Source of the DNA: Anaerolineaceae bacterium
Lineage (GTDB): Bacteria; Chloroflexota; Anaerolineae; Anaerolineales; Anaerolineaceae
Length of the DNA: 8,354 bases
Reading direction: 5' to 3'
Assembly (NCBI GenBank): GCA_021107195.1
Contig: JAIOTF010000284.1
Location: 1 to 8,354, forward strand
Positions 1 to 6,074 of this stretch are shown in pieces. The stretch's first letter is position 1; each line of letters starts with the position of its first letter. A model generated the notes under the pieces. It saw only the letters and a program-made list of their open reading frames with translations, ran no database searches and was not told where the DNA came from. The position numbers and the translations under genes are program-made.

Positions 1-6
1 CAATTT

Positions 7-12
7 CTCCTT
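7..12 (-). promoter_or_regulatory. Candidate ribosome binding site for a gene off the left edge
   Basis: The minus strand reads AAGGAG here, a near-perfect Shine-Dalgarno core. A TTG triplet follows at 3-1 after only 3 nt, which is a short spacer, so the true start codon probably lies just beyond the left edge. The site fits with the promoter-like elements at 35-63 on the same strand. It suggests another minus-strand gene begins here as a separate unit downstream of the glycosyltransferase operon. The gene itself cannot be identified. Confidence 0.4.
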
Positions 13-34
13 AAATAGCCTTCTAAATTGGCAA

Positions 35-63
35 AATATAGTTACGTATACGCCTAGCGTTAA
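35..63 (-). promoter_or_regulatory. Candidate minus-strand promoter reading out of the window
   Basis: On the minus strand, TTAACG (63-58, 4 of 6 matches to TTGACA) is followed after exactly 17 nt by TATATT (40-35, 5 of 6 matches to TATAAT). Transcription would begin near position 28 and lead into the AAGGAG site at 12-7. The 8-bp palindrome CGTATACG (45-52) lies in the spacer between the two boxes, where a repressor could act. The fit was judged by eye in an AT-rich region, so chance matching is possible. Confidence 0.4.
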
Positions 64-72
64 CCTATCGAA

Positions 73-95
73 GTATAGCACAGACTGGTCTATAC
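73..95. promoter_or_regulatory. 23-bp imperfect dyad, possible operator
   Basis: GTATAG (73-78) and CTATAC (90-95) are inverted arms centred on position 84, and the inner triplets CAG (81-83) and CTG (85-87) share the same centre. Nine of eleven base pairs are symmetric; only 79/89 and 80/88 break the symmetry. The centre is too tight for the inner arms to form an RNA hairpin, so a binding site for a dimeric protein is the likelier reading. It sits upstream of the promoter-like elements at 35-63. The arm core GTATA recurs in the palindrome at 45-52. No regulator family can be named. Confidence 0.35.
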
Positions 96-115
96 AGGTA
101 ATAAAAATTTTCCCC

Positions 116-132
116 CGTGTTCAAAAAACACG
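116..132 (-). terminator. Weak hairpin after the glycosyltransferase operon
   Basis: CGTGTT (116-121) and AACACG (127-132) form a 6-bp stem with a 5-nt loop, starting about 18 nt past the stop codon of the last operon gene on the minus strand. In the minus-strand direction the stem is followed by a G run and then AAAATTTTT, so the T tract is displaced from the stem base. That is not a classic intrinsic terminator. It could be a weak terminator, an RNA 3'-end stabiliser, or chance. Confidence 0.3.
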
Positions 133-150
133 TTCATTTCGAAGGATTAT

Positions 151-1620
151 TTACTTGCCCCACAAATAAACTGACATATTCTCTCCTCCGGCAAGAGGTG
201 AATATTTTCCATCCGTTGCAAAAATTAATCGTGCTTTTTGCGGGAGGTAAGCATACCAACCAGGGAATGTCATCAAATAAGCAACCTGCTCACGATCCAG
301 ATGCTCGGCAAGCTGATATTCATCCCGGATAATAGGAATCACATCCGGTGAGATTAACCCGGCCATATCAAGCACAGGCCGCTCTCCATAGAATCCCAGC
401 GCTCCAATATCATGTGCCGCTATTAATGAATTAGGGGGAGTATTTTCAGCGATCCACTGAGCCGCAGCAACCATCTCGGTGTTGATAATGGCAACATCCA
501 GCGCATATGCCTGCAAAGCCCCCAGAATTAAAAAAGCTGCCAAAACAAGGGCTGTTGTGACAACCCAAACTTTTCTCAGAAGGATCAATGCCCGCTTCCT
601 CTGCAAATGCTCTCGCCATATTTCGGTTGTTCCCAGCAAGCCCAGTAAGAAATAAACTGGCATCGCAGGTATCAAATATCGTCCATGTTGATAATCTACC
701 GGGAGTCGCATGGCATAGATTACGGTATATCCCAACCACCATAAACCAGCAGCCTGGATCACCCATCGTCTATTCACGATTGACCGCCGGATTTCCCACA
801 AGAAACCGGGAAACAGTAATACGCCTGCGCCAATCAATGGCAGTTTGGCCAGCAACAATAATCTTGACAATAACGGCGCTTCAAGCCTGATGGCGTACTC
901 TGCCTGTTTGGCAAAAAAGGTGTTCGGCCACCAGGAGCCGGCCAAGTAATAATTAAAAACAAGATACGGCAAGAAAATCAATAAAAAACCGCATAAAACA
1001 ACGCCAATTGCACGCAGTTTTTTCAAGTATTCCTTCTGTGTGAAAAAAGCAACATACACAATCGGCCCCAGCAGCGTCAACCCGTCCGGGCGCACCCAGA
1101 CAATCAGTCCGACCAATAATCCCTTGCCCAACCAGCCCTCATCGGTTTTGGCAAGCTGCCAAAATACGAACAGGATCAAAGCTGCATACAAGATTGTTTC
1201 CATGCCCGAGGCTGCCGCCCAAACCAGGTGCCATTCAAAAACAAGAAACAACCCCGCACACGGCATCAGATCTGAGGAAATACTGCTTAAATTTTCAAAC
1301 AGTTTATCTCCAAACCACCCCGTCCCAAGAAGCCCGACTCCCCCTAAGAACATTGTCCACACAAATCCATTTTGCCCCACCAAATACGCGGGAGCGATCA
1401 GCGCCGACCATAATGGTGCTGTTGAACCGCCAGAGGGCAGTCCGGGAATAAATGACCATTCCCCATAAACAGCCAGGTTGCGTGCATACGTCTGATGAAT
1501 CCAAGCATCATCCAGCGGATACCCTTTACCAGCCATGAGATTGCAGGCAGCCAAATAACCTCCCATTGCCAGTAAAACGCTGCCGGCAAGGATCAACCAT
1601 TTCCTCAGAGAGTTAGACAT
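151..1620 (-). CDS. AftB-like GT-C membrane glycosyltransferase
   Basis: Predicted 489-residue polytopic membrane protein that would transfer a sugar from a polyprenyl-phosphate donor outside the membrane. About ten hydrophobic segments run from residue 8 to 372, followed by a soluble tail of about 115 residues. The first outer loop carries the acidic pair D37-D38 in PLDDAW, then YARNLA and GSTAPLW, a pattern seen in AftB-type arabinofuranosyltransferases and relatives. Further family marks are ASGMET (137-142), RPDG (177-180), PNTFFAK (232-238) and HGRY (312-315). The tail holds HDIGALGFYG (403-412) and LDMAGL (417-422), also typical of this group. ATG at 1620 is chosen because GGGAG lies 8 nt upstream; ATGs at 1638 and 1635 overlap the previous stop but lack a properly spaced site. 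It is the last gene of the operon, 14 nt after its neighbour. Family assignment is fairly sure; sugar and acceptor are unknown, and arabinose should not be assumed. Confidence 0.85.
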   Translation of the reverse strand: MSNSLRKWLILAGSVLLAMGGYLAACNLMAGKGYPLDDAWIHQTYARNLAVYGEWSFIPGLPSGGSTAPLWSALIAPAYLVGQNGFVWTMFLGGVGLLGTGWFGDKLFENLSSISSDLMPCAGLFLVFEWHLVWAAASGMETILYAALILFVFWQLAKTDEGWLGKGLLVGLIVWVRPDGLTLLGPIVYVAFFTQKEYLKKLRAIGVVLCGFLLIFLPYLVFNYYLAGSWWPNTFFAKQAEYAIRLEAPLLSRLLLLAKLPLIGAGVLLFPGFLWEIRRSIVNRRWVIQAAGLWWLGYTVIYAMRLPVDYQHGRYLIPAMPVYFLLGLLGTTEIWREHLQRKRALILLRKVWVVTTALVLAAFLILGALQAYALDVAIINTEMVAAAQWIAENTPPNSLIAAHDIGALGFYGERPVLDMAGLISPDVIPIIRDEYQLAEHLDREQVAYLMTFPGWYAYLPQKARLIFATDGKYSPLAGGENMSVYLWGK

Positions 1621-1628
1621 CTTACAAA

Positions 1629-1633
1629 CTCCC
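1629..1633 (-). promoter_or_regulatory. Ribosome binding site deciding the start at 1620
   Basis: The minus strand reads GGGAG here, with 8 nt between it and the ATG at 1620. The two in-frame ATGs further upstream (1638 and 1635) overlap this site or the preceding stop codon and have no comparable motif at a useful distance. The motif therefore favours the shorter protein by six residues. Confidence 0.65.
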
Positions 1634-1634
1634 A

Positions 1635-3239
1635 TCATTCACCAACAAATTCAAAAAGATATGCATCGTCCACTGAAGTCAAATACTCCAATCCGGAACG
1701 ATCACCCGGCGCTTCATAGAGAGGCCGCAGCCCTTCCACGTGGTTCGCTTCAAGGATCAGGTAGCTTACTCCATATCGCTGCGCGACAAGTGAAGCCGTC
1801 TCAAGGTTGCCGTCTGGTGTCACAATCGCTGCCCGGCCTGTGGCAGCAAATAATCCTGCCGGATTATTAATCATTACACTATCCCCTGCTTGCGCTCCAT
1901 GCTCCACCAGCGCTCCCTCAAAAGCTAATTGCGTCTTCCAACTTTCCTGCCAAACCGGATTGTCAAAATCTGTCCCCAGTACCCGCTGGAAGAATAAAAT
2001 TCCAGTCAGCAGTATGCTCATGACAACAAGCCCCCCGCCAAATACACTTGTAGCCATTCGGGAATCCCAATCACGTTTCTTGCTTCCCCAACCCACAAAA
2101 GCATCCAGACCAAATGGCACACTCGCCCAAAGCAAGGGCTGTAAGGCCGCTCCGGAATGAAAGAAACCGCCGCGGGCTCCCGCGTAAGGAAATACCACAC
2201 TCATCACTCCGAAGATCGCCAGCCATAATCCCACCCCGAGAATAACACGCCTGTCGCGGCGTAACTTCCAAAAGCCAGCCATCATCAACGGCAGCAAAAA
2301 AACCGATCCTTGCACAGCAAAAGCTGTTTTCAGATTAGCCAACACAGCTGCAAAGCGATCCTTAATAATCGCAGTCCACCCCGAGGCAATCCAATTCGTG
2401 GCGTTCAATTGATTCGCAGGATATTGGAAAATCTGATTGTAATTTTCCAGCCAGAGAGCCCGCGTCCCGCCCGGGGGCATGATCCTCCCAAAATCCTGCC
2501 AGTTGCGGTAATACCAGGGTCCCATCACCAGTAAATAACCAAGAAAGAAACACGCCAACACCCACAACGTATTTGAAAGCGCTGTCTTGTTTTTCAGGCA
2601 ACATAACCAGATTGCCGTTACTATTCCCGCCGCCACCCACAGCAAACCTTCTGCCCGCGTCAAATGCATCAAACCTGCCACAACGCCAGGGAAAAGGAAA
2701 AAATATGGCGAGGGCAGTTGATCGAGGTCGCTTACTTCTCTTCCAAAAGCTGTGAGGAAAAAAACAGCGCCCAAAATCATGACAAGCGCAAATCCCTCGG
2801 TCAACGTGGTGTAGATAAAATAAAATCCTGAGAACAGCCCCAGCAGCCCGGCGAGGAAAGCACCGCGCCTGTCCTGCCCTAATCGATCTGAAAGCAATGC
2901 AGTCAACGGTGCAATGAGAGATGCCAGCAAAATGAAAGGGAAACGCGCAGCAAAGAAACTGGGGCGTTGAAACAAAGCCATTCCCCCGGCAGCCAGCAAA
3001 GACGGCAGCGGCATCCAGTACGCATGCGATGGATGTGGCAACCCAGCCGGATCATCCAAATAATTCCAGAGGATCATTTCGGTGAAACCCTCTCCCTGGA
3101 ACAGCCTCACCCCCCCACTGAAATAATATTCAGCGTCTGTATACCCGGGAACCCGTTGAAAGAAAGTCACTCCCAAGAACAGAACGAGTCCCAAAGCAAG
3201 AAGAATTGCATAATCTCGTCTACGCAGCTTAGCGTTCAA
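1635..3239 (-). CDS. GT39/PMT_2-like membrane glycosyltransferase, TTG start
   Basis: Predicted 534-residue polytopic membrane protein of the GT-C superfamily, with roughly twelve hydrophobic segments between residues 11 and 418 and a soluble C-terminal part of about 115 residues. The first outer loop contains D35-A-E37, the acidic position expected to serve catalysis. MPLPSLL (76-82), TRAEGLL (194-200) and PWYYRNW (241-247) are typical of bacterial PMT_2-like proteins. The tail (about 450-500) has NNPAGLFAATGR, resembling the globular ends of related GT-C proteins. The TTG at 3239 is chosen because GAGG lies 9 nt upstream and a basic-then-hydrophobic N-terminus follows at once (KLRRRDYAILLALG). 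The open frame continues to a GTG at 3536, but that would add 99 residues that are hydrophilic, Cys/Trp-rich and an out-of-frame reading of the upstream gene. It overlaps the upstream gene by 11 bp, which suggests coupled translation. Substrate unknown. Confidence 0.8.
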   Translation of the reverse strand: MNAKLRRRDYAILLALGLVLFLGVTFFQRVPGYTDAEYYFSGGVRLFQGEGFTEMILWNYLDDPAGLPHPSHAYWMPLPSLLAAGGMALFQRPSFFAARFPFILLASLIAPLTALLSDRLGQDRRGAFLAGLLGLFSGFYFIYTTLTEGFALVMILGAVFFLTAFGREVSDLDQLPSPYFFLFPGVVAGLMHLTRAEGLLWVAAGIVTAIWLCCLKNKTALSNTLWVLACFFLGYLLVMGPWYYRNWQDFGRIMPPGGTRALWLENYNQIFQYPANQLNATNWIASGWTAIIKDRFAAVLANLKTAFAVQGSVFLLPLMMAGFWKLRRDRRVILGVGLWLAIFGVMSVVFPYAGARGGFFHSGAALQPLLWASVPFGLDAFVGWGSKKRDWDSRMATSVFGGGLVVMSILLTGILFFQRVLGTDFDNPVWQESWKTQLAFEGALVEHGAQAGDSVMINNPAGLFAATGRAAIVTPDGNLETASLVAQRYGVSYLILEANHVEGLRPLYEAPGDRSGLEYLTSVDDAYLFEFVGE

Positions 3240-4710
3240 ATGTATAAACCTCAAGATCGTTGAACACCACCCGTTCTGTGCGCTGGTATTTTTCATCCAG
3301 CCAATGAAGCTGTGGGTGTTCGATTCCTTCCAATTCCTGATATTCCTCGATCGCTCTTGTAAACACCACGAAATAAATTCTACCTGCCCCGTCGGCAGCC
3401 TGCACAATATCTGGCTCGGGGAACAACTGCATGGCTTCTTGAGAAGGATAGGCCAGCGTATCGTTATGCGAACCCGCTTCGTCAGCCAGAAACATCTGCT
3501 GGATGTCAGGTGAATAAACCAGGAAGGGGAAAGCACTCAGTTTGTTGTCGTGGATCAAACGATCCCCGGGCTGCATCTCCTCTTCAAGCATCGTCACCGC
3601 TTCTGAAAACGGTGAACGGGGAAATTCCCGAAACATCTGTTGATAGGGCAATGAGATCAGGCTGGCAGCAATAAAACTGCCCATAATGAACACACCAATC
3701 TTCTTTTTCCAACCCTGTGCGATTACATATCCAGCCAGCCCGGCATACATGAAACCTGAAATAAGAAAACCTCGCGGCACAAACACAGGCCGCATCAAAT
3801 AGGAGAGAGCAAACAACAAAACAGGTGGCGTCAACCCCATAACAGCCAGAAATAATACGCCATCCCTGCCTCCTTTAGATCTCACAAGTTCAAGAATAAC
3901 GATCACCAGGATCTGCAGGCTGAGCACCAACGCAATCGCAAACCAGATACCGGGCAGAGGAAGACTTGCCGTAAATAACACCAACGCCTGCAACACTTCC
4001 ACTATCCCCGGCCTGGGCGTCCAGAATGCCCCCTGTATCTTTGCAACCTGTCCCGGCACCATCATCAACCAGGGAGCAGCCAATAAACCAATAAATATCT
4101 GGGCGATACAAAGTTGAACCAGAAGTCGCCATTTCCGTTTGAACAGCAAGAACAGATTCGGCGCCACCAGGATGAAGCCTGCCAAATTATGTGAATACAT
4201 CGCCAAGGCACCGCTTATCACCAAACCCGCCCAATAAAAAACAAGGAATTTTTTTTCGGAAGACTGGATTAACCAGATCCGGCTGAAAAACCAGATATAG
4301 GCCAACTGGCAACAAGCAAGAAGCGCATACATACGCAGGTCCTGCGCATGATAAATCTGTAATGGAGAAATGGCCGCAAGGAATGTCGCCCACAGTGCTG
4401 AGCGCGTATCCGTCAGTTTGGCTACCAAACTGAATAACAGATAAATTGAAGCCATATTCAACAGCACGCTCAGCAGTCGCAGCCACCAAAGTTGACTGTT
4501 GACCATGCCCCAAAAATGCAGCAAAAAATAATACAAAGGGGGCATCGTGTCTGCCGCAGTGCCAGCGACAATCTCGGCAAGACTCCGCGACGATAGCAGA
4601 ATACTGAAAGCATCATCATATTGAATACTGCGGCTGTTTAACAAAAAAATGCGCAGCAACAGCCCAAGCCCAAAGATTCCATACAGATATTTGCGTTCGC
4701 TGAATTTCAT
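3229..4710 (-). CDS. GT39/PMT_2-like membrane glycosyltransferase
   Basis: Complete 493-residue polytopic membrane protein, the clearest GT39/PMT_2-type member of the set. About a dozen hydrophobic segments lie between residues 8 and 354, followed by a soluble tail of about 140 residues. The first outer loop has YDDAFS with D32-D33, then DTMPPLYYFLLHFW (54-67), the classic Asp-x-x-Pro-Pro-Leu-Tyr motif of the family. SPLQIYHAQDLRMYAL (115-130) matches the SP...Y..Q..R.Y motif common in bacterial members, followed by YSHNLAGF (172-179) and RPVFVPRGFL (307-316). Expected activity is transfer of a sugar from a polyprenyl-phosphate donor to an unknown acceptor. The ATG overlaps the upstream stop in an ATGA arrangement with no good Shine-Dalgarno motif nearby, so translation probably depends on re-initiation after the upstream gene. 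An 8-base A run (plus strand 4249-4256) encodes residues 152-154 and may be slippage-prone. Confidence 0.87.
   Translation of the reverse strand: MKFSERKYLYGIFGLGLLLRIFLLNSRSIQYDDAFSILLSSRSLAEIVAGTAADTMPPLYYFLLHFWGMVNSQLWWLRLLSVLLNMASIYLLFSLVAKLTDTRSALWATFLAAISPLQIYHAQDLRMYALLACCQLAYIWFFSRIWLIQSSEKKFLVFYWAGLVISGALAMYSHNLAGFILVAPNLFLLFKRKWRLLVQLCIAQIFIGLLAAPWLMMVPGQVAKIQGAFWTPRPGIVEVLQALVLFTASLPLPGIWFAIALVLSLQILVIVILELVRSKGGRDGVLFLAVMGLTPPVLLFALSYLMRPVFVPRGFLISGFMYAGLAGYVIAQGWKKKIGVFIMGSFIAASLISLPYQQMFREFPRSPFSEAVTMLEEEMQPGDRLIHDNKLSAFPFLVYSPDIQQMFLADEAGSHNDTLAYPSQEAMQLFPEPDIVQAADGAGRIYFVVFTRAIEEYQELEGIEHPQLHWLDEKYQRTERVVFNDLEVYTFER
3249..3253 (-). promoter_or_regulatory. Ribosome binding site supporting the TTG start at 3239
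   Basis: The minus strand reads TGAGG here, with 9 nt to the TTG at 3239. The site lies inside the last codons of the upstream gene, as expected for a coupled overlapping junction. No in-frame ATG is available near this point; the first internal one is at codon 55, past the conserved first loop. Confidence 0.55.
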
Positions 4711-5972
4711 CTTGAAGTTGGCTCTTTAGAGAGGATTGTGTCAAACCATACAGTTGGTGGACGAATAGTCCACCAACGCACCCAATACAACATCAACAAT
4801 TCAAATGCGGGCAGCGGGAAGAACATGATCGGATTCTGAACGGGTTGATCAACATACGACACCGTTTGTAAAAACAATACCCACAAACCAATGAATAGTA
4901 AAACCATGCTTCCCAACACCATCCATCGCCCAGCGGACCGCCAGCGCTCTTCAAACACAGCAAAGATCAGCACAAGAGCCGGCATGGTAACAATGTAATT
5001 CCCGGGGTCGGTTTGAATACCCACCCACTGTGCTGCAGCCAGTGTAAAACAAAATGCCCACAGCAAATGCCGAAACTCGCCGCTGCGAGTGCTCAAATAC
5101 CATTCGACCAGCAGCAACAAGATCACGCTGCCCGTGATCGCCCATCCGACGCGCTGCCCAATGCCGGGCAGCCAGGTCGCCAACGCCGTCCCAGGCGTGC
5201 CGGGCGGGTTGTATCCCGGATAACGAACCACTTCCACAAAATTCTGCCAGATCCAATCCGGTACAAGGAGTGCAGCGCTGGCACTCAACAGCACTAATGT
5301 TCCGAAGAACCACCCAATGAATTTCCAGCGTCTTTGCCTGAATCCCCAATACAAAAAGAACACAACCACTATCAAAACGACCTGGGGCTTGATCGTTGAA
5401 AATGCAAGCAAAACCCCGGCCAATTCATCTCCACCAGAGCGGATAGCCAACAATGTACCAGCCACAAAAAGCGCAATCAAGATCACCGCGTTTCCATTGA
5501 TCAACGGCCGCAGGGCATGATACCAAAAGATAGTGAATACCAAGAAGAAAGCAAAGTTCAGCAACCTGGGTTTCCAATCAGCCAAACGCAAGCTTACAAT
5601 TGAAAGGAGTACCAACGCAAGTTCCAGTGTGGTCATCCACAAAGCGCGTGCCAATATGTAGTCCTTGAATAAGGCAAATGGCAGAAAGATTAAAATCGAG
5701 TACAAGGGATAGGCTACACGCAGTTCATGCTCGCCAGGCAAGGCCGGCCGGCCATAGGCCAGGGTTTGAATACGTATCGCAGTTTCATCGCTGTATGGGC
5801 TGATCCCTTCAGTCAACAGCGTCCTGGTACCAACCCAGTGCACCAGGAAATCATTGCCCCCGGGGTTATTCGATGCGTACTGAAAATTTGACCATGTCAA
5901 GATACCAAAAAGTATCAAGCCCAATACAATCGCCAAAATCCATCTGACAAGCAGCTTGCGTTGAGGATTCAA
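4707..5972 (-). CDS. GT87 (DUF2029)-like membrane glycosyltransferase, TTG start
   Basis: Complete 421-residue polytopic membrane protein with about twelve hydrophobic segments from residue 10 to 398 and almost no soluble tail. The first outer loop has GGNDFLVHW with D41, then GISPYS (56-61) and AYPLYSILIFLPFAL (87-101). NGNAVIL (159-165) and STIKPQVVL (192-200) follow. This order matches GT87/DUF2029 proteins, the family of mycobacterial PimE-type polyprenol-phosphate-mannose mannosyltransferases; mannose is not shown here. The start is TTG at 5972, backed by AAGGAG 6 nt upstream, and no ATG lies nearby. It is the first gene of the four-gene operon, so its promoter at about 6000-6027 probably drives all four. 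Its stop overlaps the next start by 4 bp. Family call is good; acceptor unknown. Confidence 0.85.
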   Translation of the reverse strand: MNPQRKLLVRWILAIVLGLILFGILTWSNFQYASNNPGGNDFLVHWVGTRTLLTEGISPYSDETAIRIQTLAYGRPALPGEHELRVAYPLYSILIFLPFALFKDYILARALWMTTLELALVLLSIVSLRLADWKPRLLNFAFFLVFTIFWYHALRPLINGNAVILIALFVAGTLLAIRSGGDELAGVLLAFSTIKPQVVLIVVVFFLYWGFRQRRWKFIGWFFGTLVLLSASAALLVPDWIWQNFVEVVRYPGYNPPGTPGTALATWLPGIGQRVGWAITGSVILLLLVEWYLSTRSGEFRHLLWAFCFTLAAAQWVGIQTDPGNYIVTMPALVLIFAVFEERWRSAGRWMVLGSMVLLFIGLWVLFLQTVSYVDQPVQNPIMFFPLPAFELLMLYWVRWWTIRPPTVWFDTILSKEPTSR

Positions 5973-5978
5973 GGGATG

Positions 5979-5984
5979 CTCCTT
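5979..5984 (-). promoter_or_regulatory. Strong ribosome binding site for the first operon gene
   Basis: The minus strand reads AAGGAG with a 6-nt spacer to the TTG at 5972. It is among the strongest sites in the window and fixes the start at a non-ATG codon. Confidence 0.7.
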
Positions 5985-5999
5985 GTTATTTTTTCCTGA

Positions 6000-6027
6000 A
6001 ATTTACATCTTGCACAGCGATTGACAA
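6000..6027 (-). promoter_or_regulatory. Candidate promoter of the four-gene glycosyltransferase operon
   Basis: On the minus strand, TTGTCA (6027-6022, 5 of 6 matches to TTGACA) is followed after 16 nt by TAAATT (6005-6000, 4 of 6 matches to TATAAT). Transcription would begin near 5993, leaving a leader of about 20 nt that contains the AAGGAG site. The -35 element is the complement of a perfect TTGACA on the plus strand, so the same bases look like a -35 box in both directions. Assigned by eye. Confidence 0.4.
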
Positions 6028-6058
6028 ATAACCAATAATGGTCGGTATGCGTTTCCAT

Positions 6059-6064
6059 TATAAT
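6059..6064 (+). promoter_or_regulatory. Candidate -10 box of the amidase gene, near-leaderless
   Basis: A perfect TATAAT ends 10 nt before the ATG at 6075. Transcription starting 6-8 nt after it would leave a leader of only about 3-5 nt, too short for a ribosome binding site, and indeed no Shine-Dalgarno motif precedes the ATG. No good -35 box lies 16-18 nt upstream; the perfect TTGACA at 6021-6026 is 32 nt away, too far to pair with it. The sequence sits in the palindrome ATTATAAT (6057-6064). Confidence 0.4.
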
Positions 6065-6074
6065 TCAATCACTT

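Noticed and set aside
1..30. Inverted repeat CAATTT (1-6) and AAATTG (25-30) as a terminator or mobile-element end.
   Set aside because: The arms are only 6 bp and AT-only apart from one pair, the spacer is 18 nt, and no T tract or target duplication is present. Chance is likely in this AT-rich stretch.
1040..1468. A 142-codon plus-strand open frame.
   Set aside because: It lies wholly inside the AftB-like gene on the opposite strand, is rich in Pro, Ser, Asn and Thr as expected of an antisense reading, and has no recognisable domain.
1620..1638. Longer start for the AftB-like gene at the ATG pair 1638/1635, overlapping the upstream TGA.
   Set aside because: The overlap resembles a coupled ATGA start, but no ribosome binding site is correctly spaced for it, while GGGAG lies 8 nt before the ATG at 1620. 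It remains a minor alternative differing by six residues.
4951..5349. A 132-codon minus-strand open frame in another frame.
   Set aside because: It lies inside the GT87-like gene on the same strand, has an unnatural composition rich in Cys, His, Trp and Arg, and shows no motif.
6021..6064. TTGACA (6021-6026) paired with TATAAT (6059-6064) as one amidase promoter.
   Set aside because: Both boxes are perfect matches, but they are 32 nt apart, far from the 16-18 nt a sigma-70 type polymerase needs.
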